This document shows, in pieces, positions 1-7,659 of a DNA stretch of 7,937 nt. The stretch's first letter is position 1; every line of letters starts with the position of its first letter. The translations under genes and the position numbers were made by a program. The DNA is from Thermoplasmata archaeon (GTDB taxonomy: Bacteria; Actinomycetota; Acidimicrobiia; Acidimicrobiales; Acidimicrobiaceae): NCBI GenBank assembly GCA_021836665.1, contig JAKBHQ010000478.1, positions 1-7,937 on the forward strand, in the 5' to 3' direction. A model generated the notes under the pieces. That model worked only from the letters and a program-made list of their open reading frames with translations. It did no database searches and was not told the origin of the DNA.

Positions 1-62
1 TCAACCCGGCTGGTGTTGATGGCATAAGACCTGGGTGTCCGCTGGGCACTCAGGCTGCCTGA
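1..62 (+). CDS. tnpB: TnpB-like RNA-guided nuclease, C-terminal tail (partial)
   Basis: The frame starting at base 3 reads 19 sense codons (NPAGVDGIRPGCPLGTQAA) and stops at TGA 60-62, six bases before the transposon right-end signals. TnpB proteins typically end in a weakly conserved, Gly/Pro-rich tail whose coding sequence overlaps the structured omega-RNA just before the right end, and this tail sits exactly there. No catalytic RuvC residues or zinc-finger cysteines are visible because they lie upstream. The call therefore rests on position, tail composition and the adjoining element end rather than on conserved motifs. The upstream gene could be intact, truncated or missing. TnpB would use the omega-RNA to cut DNA beside a target-adjacent motif, helping the element persist. 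Confidence 0.5.
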   Translation, partial: NPAGVDGIRPGCPLGTQAA

Positions 63-101
63 GCCAGGAATCCCCCGGCTTTAGCCGTGGGGAGGTTTCA
101 A
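1..101 (+). mobile_element. Right end of an IS200/IS605-family (TnpB/IS1341-type) transposon
   Basis: The sequence shows GAAT at 68-71, directly followed by a GC-rich hairpin (72-79 paired with 84-92, loop TTTA at 80-83, one bulged T at 88), a short linker, and TCAA at 98-101. In IS608, the best-studied member of the family, the right end has the same order: a GAAT guide tetranucleotide, an imperfect hairpin, and a TCAA cleavage site that the transposase TnpA recognises through GAAT pairing. These elements transpose as single strands and make no target duplication, so the boundary is placed after TCAA. The rest of the element, including any tnpA and most of tnpB, is left of the window. Whether the element is still mobile cannot be judged. 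Confidence 0.68.
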
Positions 102-150
102 GAGGAGATAGAAATATCCGATGACAAACGCACAGCTGGCCCTCTGGTTG

Positions 151-1371
151 TCACTTGATCAGTTTGATGACGTTGAACATCGGCAGATAGAGCGAAATCA
201 CCATAGAGCCGACAACGCTTCCCAATACCACGATAAGGATAGGCTCGAGTAGCGAGGATAGCGATCCGACTAGCGCTTCAACTTCCTGCTCGTAGAATGT
301 ACCTACCTTGTCTAACATGTCGTCCACGGCACCGGACTCTTCTCCGACCGCTACCATTTGCGTTACCATTGGCGGGAAGATTGGGTGAGTGGCCATTCTT
401 GTAGACATCGGTTCGCCAAATCGCACGCCTACCTGCATGTCTGTGACCGCTTCGGCTACGACGACGTTCCCGGAGGCTTCCTTGGTGATTTCAAGTGCTT
501 CCAAGATCGGGACCCCCGAATGCAGAAGAGTCGAGAGTGTCTTTGAGAACCTAACCATCGATGATTTTCGGGCGAGCCGGCCGAAAATGGGAACTCTTAG
601 AATCAACCGATCCAAGATATCCCTTCCTCGCTTCGAACGGGCAAATCTGACGAAGCCGTAGGCGGCGCCTGCGTAGAAGACGATTAGTAGCGGAGCGAAG
701 GTAACGGCAATATGTGAGACATCGAGGAGGATCCGTGTTGGAAGTGGAAGGGTTCCATGAAGGGTAGCAAAGATTTTCTGGAAGGTAGGTACTACAAACA
801 GCAGCATCGCCGTCAGAATGACGAGCACGAGTATTAATACCGCTATTGGATAGGTCATTGCCGATTTTATCTTACGCTTCAGCTCTACCTGCTTCTCAAG
901 ACTGGTTGCCAGACGGAGGAGTACGTCGTCTAATGCACCGCCTGTTTCGCCGGATCGGACCATGGCGACGAATAGTCGATCAAAGGTCTTGGGGTGACGT
1001 ATCAAAGCCCCGGAGAAGGATTGACCGCGCTCAATATCCAACCGCACTTCGTTAATGATTTTTGCAAGGGGTTTGGATTCAGTCTGCGATGCCAAGATGG
1101 AAAGCGCCCTAAGGAGGGTCATGCCAGAATTGACCATTGTGGCGAGCTGTCGACACATGATCGAAACGTCTTTATCCTTGACCTTGCCTGACAGGAAAGG
1201 TATGTTGATCTCGGTGTTCAACCCCGTAGTGCGCTCTTGTACTACAGAAACCGGGAGATAGCCCATCTCTCTGAGCCTGGAGACGACTAGTTCTCTACTT
1301 TCGGCTTCTAGTTTTCCGCTGGTAATCTTTCCAGACTTTTCTCGGGCCCTGTAGGTATAGGTATCGGGCAT
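151..1371 (-). CDS. pilC: Type IV pilus inner-membrane platform protein PilC
   Basis: PilC is the polytopic cytoplasmic-membrane protein on which the PilB and PilT motors act to insert or remove pilins. The 406-residue product has the usual family length and opens with a typical cytoplasmic start (TYRAREKSGKITSGKLEAES). Two T2SSF repeats are visible, at about 69-192 and 272-394. Each ends in the family's GE-containing motif (SGETGGALDDV around 140-150, VGEESGAVDDML around 342-353). Hydrophobic helices lie near 174-197, 219-242 and 373-396. The start ATG lies three bases after the pilT stop. The best ribosome site, GGGGAG on the complement of 1382-1387, is inside the end of pilT with a 10-base spacer, which implies translational coupling. 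The C-terminus looks complete, so the nearby transposon did not truncate it. GspF of a type II system is the alternative, but the adjacent pilT favours PilC. Confidence 0.93.
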   Translation of the reverse strand: MPDTYTYRAREKSGKITSGKLEAESRELVVSRLREMGYLPVSVVQERTTGLNTEINIPFLSGKVKDKDVSIMCRQLATMVNSGMTLLRALSILASQTESKPLAKIINEVRLDIERGQSFSGALIRHPKTFDRLFVAMVRSGETGGALDDVLLRLATSLEKQVELKRKIKSAMTYPIAVLILVLVILTAMLLFVVPTFQKIFATLHGTLPLPTRILLDVSHIAVTFAPLLIVFYAGAAYGFVRFARSKRGRDILDRLILRVPIFGRLARKSSMVRFSKTLSTLLHSGVPILEALEITKEASGNVVVAEAVTDMQVGVRFGEPMSTRMATHPIFPPMVTQMVAVGEESGAVDDMLDKVGTFYEQEVEALVGSLSSLLEPILIVVLGSVVGSMVISLYLPMFNVIKLIK

Positions 1372-1374
1372 CTC

Positions 1375-2523
1375 TTATCTACTCCCCGCTAGCAGTCTCT
1401 TTAAGTCCTCTGGATTGGAGCTTGCGGAAAATGCCGTGGCTTGGGTTATCTTCCCAGCCTTGACCAATGCTGCAAGCGAACTATCCATGGTCATCATTCC
1501 ATACTGCCCACCAGCCTGCATTGAGGAGTAGATCTGGTGCACCTTCGCCTCTCTTATCAGGTTTCGAACCGCAGGTGTTGCGACTAGGACCTCGCAAGCC
1601 AGCACCCTTCCAGTCCCTTGGGCGTTGGGTAGCAGCTGCTGGGTTACGATTGCCTGAACGGTACTCGCGAGCTGTACCCGAATCTGCTGTTGCTGGTATG
1701 GGGGAAAAACATCAACTATTCTGTCTATTGCTTGCGGGGCATCTTGGGTGTGCAAGCTTGCGAGCACAAAGTGACCGGTCTCTGCTGCGGTGATAGCCGA
1801 GGAAATCGTCTCCAAATCCCTCATTTCACCTACTAGTATGACATCAGGGTCTTGCCTAAGGACGTGCCTCAGGGCGTTTCCGAATCCTTTTGTGTCCGCA
1901 CCGACCTCGCGCTGGTTTACCACGGCGAGCTTGTGTCGATACAGATACTCAATCGGATCCTCGATGGTGACAATGTGGCATTTTCTTGTGGAGTTGACAC
2001 GGTCCAATATCGCAGCGAGGGTAGTCGATTTTCCGGATCCCGTCGGACCTGTAGCAAGCACCAATCCCCTAGGAATGGTGGTCAACTTTTCGACGATCGG
2101 CGGTAGGCCAAGGGTTTCCAATCCTGGTATTTCGAAGGGGATATATCGGAACACTGCACCCACTGAGCCACGTTGCTGCATAATGTTGAATCTGAATCGG
2201 CCGACTTCAGGAACAGAATAAGAACCGTCGAGCTCCAGGTCATCCTCGAAGCGCTCCCGCTGTCGCTGGGTAAGCATTGTATAGATGAGCTCTCTTAGCC
2301 GCCTAGCATCAATTCGTTCATGATTGGTAATCTGCAGTAGTTCGCCATTTACCCTAATTGTAGGTATCAAACCGGCGCTTAGGTGCAAATCGGAGCCACC
2401 AGCCTCAACGAGTATCTGTAGCAGTGCCGTGATGCTGACTTTTTCCCGCATGAGGGTTGACATGTCGGATGATGAATTAGTGCTCGGCGCTGATTTAGTT
2501 GTTATCTGTGGATCACTCATCAT
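1375..2523 (-). CDS. pilT: Type IV pilus retraction ATPase PilT
   Basis: PilT is the hexameric cytoplasmic ATPase that powers pilus retraction and hence twitching motility or DNA uptake. The 382-residue protein shows, in order: an N-terminal PAS-like region with the SDLHLSAG signature (about 44-51), Walker A GPTGSGKSTT (159-168), Asp box TIEDPIEY (186-193), Walker B ending VGEMRD (231-236), and His box TGHFVLASLHT (249-259). The PilT-specific AVRNLIRE motif is at about 318-325 (AIRNLIRE in most PilTs) and separates it from PilB/GspE. It is about 30 residues longer than typical PilT because of a Ser/Thr-rich N-terminal extension (residues 2-28) of unknown role. Two ATGs lie in tandem. The Shine-Dalgarno GAGAAGGA (complement of 2527-2534) is only 3 bases from the first but 6 from the second, so the true start may be 2520. 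It lies 41 bases after pilB and 3 before pilC. Confidence 0.95.
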   Translation of the reverse strand: MMSDPQITTKSAPSTNSSSDMSTLMREKVSITALLQILVEAGGSDLHLSAGLIPTIRVNGELLQITNHERIDARRLRELIYTMLTQRQRERFEDDLELDGSYSVPEVGRFRFNIMQQRGSVGAVFRYIPFEIPGLETLGLPPIVEKLTTIPRGLVLATGPTGSGKSTTLAAILDRVNSTRKCHIVTIEDPIEYLYRHKLAVVNQREVGADTKGFGNALRHVLRQDPDVILVGEMRDLETISSAITAAETGHFVLASLHTQDAPQAIDRIVDVFPPYQQQQIRVQLASTVQAIVTQQLLPNAQGTGRVLACEVLVATPAVRNLIREAKVHQIYSSMQAGGQYGMMTMDSSLAALVKAGKITQATAFSASSNPEDLKRLLAGSR

Positions 2524-2526
2524 CTA

Positions 2527-2534
2527 TCCTTCTC
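2527..2534 (-). promoter_or_regulatory. Ribosome binding site of pilT
   Basis: The complement reads GAGAAGGA. Spacing is 3 bases to the ATG at 2523 and 6 bases to the ATG at 2520. The second fits normal initiation better, so PilT may begin MSDPQ rather than MMSDPQ. Confidence 0.6.
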
Positions 2535-2564
2535 ATGTCGGGCAAGTGCGCTACGACAACCGAT

Positions 2565-4325
2565 TTACGAAACAACTCTGAGAATTTCCTCGAGCGAGGT
2601 ATTCCCCAATGAGACGTGGTACAAGCCGACATCCTTCATTGTCTGCATATTTGAGGCTTTCGCAAGTTGTCTTATTGTGTCTGTTCTAGCACCTTCAGCG
2701 ATGGCGTGCTCAATTTCTTCGCTGATTATAAGGACTTCGTGCAGACCGAACCTACCTAAGAATCCAGTGCCTGCACATCTGGGACACCCCCCGGCCTTAA
2801 ATGCCTTTTCCGGCGGGGGGATCTTGTCTTCGGGCCAATGCGCCGACCGCAACTCCGAAAGCGTAGGAGTGTAGGCCACTTTACAGCTGTCGCATAGTTT
2901 TCTTGTAAGGCGCTGGGCGACTATACAGTCCAATGAAGAGGCAATTAAATATGGAGCAATTCCCATTTCCACCAAGCGAGAAGGTGTAGAAACCGAGTCG
3001 TTGGTGTGGACACTGGAAAGTACCAAGTGGCCGGTAAGCGCGGCTTCAATTGCGATAATTGCCGTCTCTTGGTCTCGAATTTCCCCGACGAGTATTATGT
3101 CTGGGTCAGATCGCAAAATTGACCTTAGGGCGGATGCAAATGTCAATCCGGCCTTAGTATTTACTTGAACCTGTGTAACGCCAGGTAGGCGATATTCGAC
3201 TGGATCTTCGACAGTTATTAGGTTTCTTGACTCGTGATTGATCTGGTTCAAGGTTGCATAAAGTGTCGTCGATTTTCCCGATCCGGTTGGTCCGGTCACC
3301 AAAATTGTTCCGTAGGGTCTCCGGAAGCAGGCCTCATACTGATCGAGGGTCTCCTTCATAAATCCGAGTTGACCAAGTTCCAGCAGGGCCGTCGATTTAT
3401 CTAGGATTCGGATGACTATTTTCTCTCCGGCCACCGTTGGCATAGTGGCAAGACGCATATCAACGGTTTGGCCAGCCAAGGTTCCCGACATTCGCCCGTC
3501 TTGAGGTACACGCCGTTCGGCGATGTTTAGGTTGGCCATAATTTTGAGCCTCGAAACGATGCCCGAGAGTAGCACCTTTGGGAACCTGTTTACTTCGTGT
3601 AGAACACCGTCGATCCTGAGTCGAATCCTGACTTCATCTTCACCTGGCTCGATATGGATGTCCGAAGCGCGTTGCTGTACCGCCTGAGCGAGGGTAATAT
3701 TGACGAGTTTTACTATCGGAGCGTCTTCGATAACGTCAACTGTCAGGGCGGAGGTATCCGTGTCGGCAACTTGGTCGGCGGCCGCCTGCGAAGTTGCGTC
3801 AAGCGCATCATCAAAGCGGACCGACCTCTCGATTGTCTGGATAAGGTCCGATCTAGTGGCTATTACAACGATCAGTTCACGCTGGGTGATCGTTCGAACA
3901 TCATCCAGTGCAACTAAATCTGATGAGTCGGCCATGGCGACTACTAGTTTTGAGTCCTTCCAGGCTATCGGCAGGATCTCATGTTTCTTTGCTAGCTGAT
4001 TGGGTATTGCGGATACAGCTGTTGGGTCTAGATTGATTCGAGATAGATCCACGAGCTCGAGACCGAGACGTTTGGCCATTATTTCGGCCATGGTTCGTTC
4101 GTCGACTAGCTTGCGGGCGACCAACACACGATTCAGCGAGACCTGGGTGGCCCTAGCTTCTTCTACCGCGGCCTTCATCTGATCCTCTGAAACAAGTCCT
4201 GCGGCAATTATTGCCCTACCCAGGGGCGAAATGAAGTTCCCGGATGGCGCGATCCTCCTATTGGCGCCGTTTTGGCCTTGTGCCGGTTGTGGATAAGTCG
4301 TGGTCACTGGTCTTTTATCGGCCAT
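2565..4325 (-). CDS. pilB: Type IV pilus extension ATPase PilB (GspE/PulE family)
   Basis: PilB is the cytoplasmic hexameric ATPase that drives pilin addition through PilC. The 586-residue protein has a Pro/Gln-rich leader (1-33), a GspE/MshEN-type N-terminal domain (about 34-170), an acidic Ala/Asp linker (about 172-200), and the ATPase core. Core motifs are ASDIHIEP (220-227), Walker A GPTGSGKSTT (345-354), Asp box TVEDPVEY (371-378), Walker B ending VGEIRD (413-418), and His box TGHLVLSSVHTND (431-443). The zinc-binding tetracysteine typical of PilB/GspE is complete: C478/C481 and C514/C517. Length and order are normal. The second MshEN-like motif is eroded. No strong Shine-Dalgarno precedes the ATG (only GGGTAA a few bases before it), so the start is chosen for length and domain fit. 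It is the first gene of the pilB-pilT-pilC operon. GspE is the alternative; adjacent pilT argues for PilB. Confidence 0.94.
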   Translation of the reverse strand: MADKRPVTTTYPQPAQGQNGANRRIAPSGNFISPLGRAIIAAGLVSEDQMKAAVEEARATQVSLNRVLVARKLVDERTMAEIMAKRLGLELVDLSRINLDPTAVSAIPNQLAKKHEILPIAWKDSKLVVAMADSSDLVALDDVRTITQRELIVVIATRSDLIQTIERSVRFDDALDATSQAAADQVADTDTSALTVDVIEDAPIVKLVNITLAQAVQQRASDIHIEPGEDEVRIRLRIDGVLHEVNRFPKVLLSGIVSRLKIMANLNIAERRVPQDGRMSGTLAGQTVDMRLATMPTVAGEKIVIRILDKSTALLELGQLGFMKETLDQYEACFRRPYGTILVTGPTGSGKSTTLYATLNQINHESRNLITVEDPVEYRLPGVTQVQVNTKAGLTFASALRSILRSDPDIILVGEIRDQETAIIAIEAALTGHLVLSSVHTNDSVSTPSRLVEMGIAPYLIASSLDCIVAQRLTRKLCDSCKVAYTPTLSELRSAHWPEDKIPPPEKAFKAGGCPRCAGTGFLGRFGLHEVLIISEEIEHAIAEGARTDTIRQLAKASNMQTMKDVGLYHVSLGNTSLEEILRVVS

Positions 4326-4590
4326 GGTTACCCGTTACTTCAGTAAGTTTTCTCACGATTTTGCAGCTCAGTTTCGTACAGACATGCTAAAGCCCGTCCA
4401 CCTGCACCGACCCTCGCTTTTTAGGTAGGAGGCAGTGTCGAATCTAAATGCGAAACTTGGACACCTATCGGGCATTTGCGACGGTCGAGTTCAATGTAAC
4501 TAACAAAGCCAACTCCCAACTAGCTGCCATTTTGTTAGTTGTTTAGTCTACTGAGGATTTATGAGTCGATGGTTTTTCGAACCTCATCTT
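4326..4590. other. Intergenic region: pilB leader and MFS 3' tail
   Basis: This 265-base gap must carry the promoter of the minus-strand pil operon as well as the 3' end of the MFS transcript, which runs in the same direction. I found no convincing -35/-10 pair and no c-di-GMP riboswitch core. The clearest element is the inverted repeat at 4498-4540. A weaker pair of 5-base arms (GTGTC 4434-4439 region and GACAC near 4460) may be chance. Without a good terminator, read-through from the MFS gene into pilB is possible. Confidence 0.6.
4498..4540. repeat. 10-bp perfect inverted repeat in the MFS-pilB gap
   Basis: AACTAACAAA (4498-4507) is the exact reverse complement of TTTGTTAGTT (4531-4540), with a 23-base spacer. 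The stem is AT-rich and no T-tract follows it on either strand, so it is a poor intrinsic terminator. It could be a protein-binding site upstream of pilB, or a hairpin in the MFS 3' untranslated region. It lies 50 bases past the MFS stop and about 170 bases before the pilB start. Confidence 0.5.
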
Positions 4591-6171
<1,581 letters not shown>

Positions 6172-6220
6172 TCATAATGTTGAGTCACGTAGCTGCGATC
6201 TTAAGTAGTTAATAGAATCA

Positions 6221-6245
6221 ATGCTGTATCTTTGTGAGACAGCAT
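6221..6245. promoter_or_regulatory. Candidate TetR operator, 25-bp imperfect palindrome
   Basis: The arms ATGCTGTATC (6221-6230) and GAGACAGCAT (6236-6245) match as reverse complements at 9 of 10 positions around a 5-base centre (TTTGT). It lies between the divergent MFS and TetR genes, 62 bases from the MFS start and 38 from the TetR start. This is where a TetR dimer would block transcription in both directions. It shares its right arm with the second palindrome at 6235-6252. Confidence 0.6.
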
Positions 6246-6252
6246 AGTCTCA
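6235..6252. promoter_or_regulatory. Second, overlapping candidate operator, 18-bp palindrome
   Basis: TGAGAC (6235-6240) and GTCTCA (6247-6252) are perfect reverse complements with a 6-base centre (AGCATA). Eleven bases are shared with the palindrome at 6221-6245. Either one alone, or both together, could be the site for the neighbouring TetR protein. Confidence 0.5.
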
Positions 6253-6265
6253 GGACTAGTAAAAT
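6236..6265 (+). promoter_or_regulatory. Possible promoter of the TetR gene
   Basis: GAGACA (6236-6241, 4 of 6 bases of the -35 consensus) and TAAAAT (6260-6265, 5 of 6 bases of the -10 consensus) are 18 bases apart. The -35 box falls inside both palindromes, so a bound TetR dimer would repress its own gene. Transcription would start near 6272, giving a very short leader before the TTG at 6284. This is a prediction from consensus only. Confidence 0.3.
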
Positions 6266-6283
6266 CGGTTTGGGTGATGCAGG

Positions 6284-6901
6284 TTGATTCGAAAAGGTGG
6301 TGCCGAATCGGGCGGAGGTTGTCCAGAGAAGCCTGCTAAGCGCGCCTCAGCCATGAGGAACCTCGCCGTAGAAGCTATTCTCCAGGCCACGGCCGAGGTC
6401 TTTTCCACTCGCGGTGAAAATGCTTCAATGGCTGAAATTGCGGAGGTATCGGGGGTGGCGAGGGCCACATTATATCGCTACTTTCCAAACCGGGAGCGCT
6501 TGCTCGATTCTCTCATGGAGAGTGCCCTCTTTGATCTTAAAAACGGTATCTGCCAGGCGGATATTGGGTCCGTAGAACTCTATGAAGTCGTGGCGAGATT
6601 TACGAGAGTGCTATTCAACCTTTCTAGTAAGTACATCTATCTAGCTAGGAGCAACATTGCCAAGGAGCGAATCGACGAGTTCAAACTGGCGGTCAAACCG
6701 GTGCTGGAGAGATTTGAGTCTGCGCAGCAAGACGGACTGATTCGTCAGGATATTCCGGCTGACATCTGCTTCGGTTTCTATTTGGGCGTAACCAGGTCGG
6801 CGTCGAGAATGCTGCTCGAAGGTGATGAGTTGCTCGAGGACAAGGTCACCCAGGTTACCAAGTTTGTTCTGGGCGCACTTCTGAGTTCGTCCATAGTGTA
6901 A
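6284..6901 (+). CDS. TetR/AcrR-family transcriptional regulator
   Basis: This is a predicted dimeric repressor, probably controlling the divergent MFS exporter and itself, with a small ligand releasing it from DNA. The 205-residue product has the classical N-terminal TetR helix-turn-helix: helix 1 VEAILQATAEVFSTRG (29-44), then SMAEIAEVSGVARATLYRYF (48-67) followed by PNRERLLDSLM (68-78). The C-terminal half is a helical, family-diverse ligand and dimer domain, which gives no hint of the ligand. The start is TTG at 6284. The ATG at 6353 (residue 24) would remove the basic arm KRASAM in front of helix 1 and has no ribosome site, so the longer form is preferred, although its own Shine-Dalgarno is also poor. 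A short out-of-frame ATG frame (6277-6339) overlaps the start. Confidence 0.9.
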   Translation: MIRKGGAESGGGCPEKPAKRASAMRNLAVEAILQATAEVFSTRGENASMAEIAEVSGVARATLYRYFPNRERLLDSLMESALFDLKNGICQADIGSVELYEVVARFTRVLFNLSSKYIYLARSNIAKERIDEFKLAVKPVLERFESAQQDGLIRQDIPADICFGFYLGVTRSASRMLLEGDELLEDKVTQVTKFVLGALLSSSIV

Positions 6902-7304
6902 GAAAATCCCCAGGTAGTTTTCTCCGCCTGGCCAATTTGTGGCAGGATCGACCTATCCGCACATTAGCAGTTTTGATCGTTACATTGGCGAATGATGGTG
7001 GAAACCGCATTCTATGTGTGGTCAGCTATAGGGGATCTCGACTATCGACAGCTACGGGAGCTGAGCGATCGAAGGGCGATACGGTCTAGTTCGATGCGAA
7101 TTGTCTTGCTGCCAGGCAATCAGCACCTCGAGGAGGTGGCGACAGGAAGCGCAACAGGAAAGTGACCCGGTAGACCGACCAGAGCCACTTCTCTGGGCCG
7201 ACGTGAACCTGGTATTGGGCTTTGAAAGATCGAAACAATTTGTACACGACAAGACCAATTTGCAATGCTGGCTTTGGAGGTGATCTATGCTTTAGGGCCG
7301 CTAG

Positions 7305-7448
7305 GAAAAACAGGGAACGGGTAGAGACTTGACAGGTGAGTTATTTGATGCTCGGACTACATGGGCAGTAGATCCACAATACGAGGTGGATCATGCGGCA
7401 AAGGATGTTCGACTTGAAGCACCTGAGGATTCTCACTTGGTAATTTAA
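7305..7448 (+). pseudogene. Possible remnant resembling the N-terminal part of a WS/DGAT acyltransferase
   Basis: A 47-codon open stretch between stops at 7302 and 7446 contains WAVDPQYEVD followed by HAAKDVRLEAP. From memory, wax ester synthase/diacylglycerol acyltransferases carry a W-x-x-DP-x-[FY]-[DE]-[VIL]-D segment followed seven residues later by a [VA]-x-L-P-AP turn, and the two line up without gaps over about 20 residues. The catalytic HHxxxDG motif and everything else are absent in all frames, and there is no credible start. If real, it is a fragment of a dead gene; a chance match is quite possible. Confidence 0.2.
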
Positions 7449-7648
7449 GGCGAGGGCCGGATGGCAATATCGAGGATTTCTCCACGACATACCCTAGCCG
7501 TAGGAGGAGCTAAGCAGCGGACAGAACCCGATCTGGTGGTTTAGCAACAATCGTCCGTTTGGTTTGACTCCGAGCCCACAGGGGACAAGTTTTCGAAGAA
7601 TCTAAAGAGCGAAAAGAAAGCGAGCACCTACGAGTGCCAAGGTATTTT

Positions 7649-7654
7649 GGAGAG
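7649..7654 (+). promoter_or_regulatory. Ribosome binding site of the decarboxylase gene
   Basis: GGAGAG lies five bases before the ATG at 7660 and fixes the start of the partial frame that runs to the window edge. Confidence 0.65.
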
Positions 7655-7659
7655 AAATC

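Larger units (their letters stand above)
1..121 (+). ncRNA. 3' part of a predicted TnpB omega-RNA (scaffold to 101, guide from 102)
   Basis: Two strong stem-loops lie in plus-strand orientation. The first pairs 30-40 with 44-54 (11 bp including two G-U pairs, triplet loop GCT) across the end of the TnpB frame; the second is the right-end hairpin 72-92. In TnpB systems the RNA scaffold covers the 3' end of tnpB and the element's right end, and the guide is whatever host sequence follows. Here the guide would begin at 102 (GAGGAGATAGAAATATCCGA for the first 20 nt); its 3' limit is set at 121 only as a nominal length. The RNA 5' end is outside the window. Expression is not demonstrated. Confidence 0.5.
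6902..7659. other. 758-base region without a recognisable gene
   Basis: No frame on either strand looks like a known protein, and stops interrupt all plus-strand frames repeatedly. The longest frames (minus 7052-7258 and plus 7101-7283 from TTG) have no ribosome site and a Cys/Arg/Ser-rich composition typical of chance translation. Just after the TetR stop there are weak inverted arms (CCAGG 6910-6914 with CCTGG 6927-6931, and AGAAAA 6901-6906 with TTTTCT 6918-6923) that could be a poor terminator. The right part must hold the decarboxylase promoter. A near-consensus TTGACT at 7564-7569 and a perfect TTGACA at 7329-7334 exist, but neither has a good -10 partner at normal spacing. Part of the region may be decayed coding DNA (7305-7448). 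Confidence 0.6.

Noticed and set aside
72..101. Rho-independent terminator made by the GC-rich hairpin
   Set aside because: No T-tract follows the stem; the GAAT before it and TCAA after it instead match an IS605-type right end.
1790..2221. 143-residue plus-strand open frame
   Set aside because: It is antisense to the conserved ATPase core of pilT, has no ribosome site and resembles no known protein.
4326..4480. c-di-GMP (GEMM) riboswitch in the pilB leader
   Set aside because: Neither the conserved ACGCAAAGC-like core nor the GGUAGGUAGCGGGG receptor pattern is present on the minus strand.
7052..7283. Small frames on both strands (minus 7052-7258, plus 7101-7283)
   Set aside because: They overlap each other in opposite directions, lack ribosome sites, and have compositions typical of chance translation.
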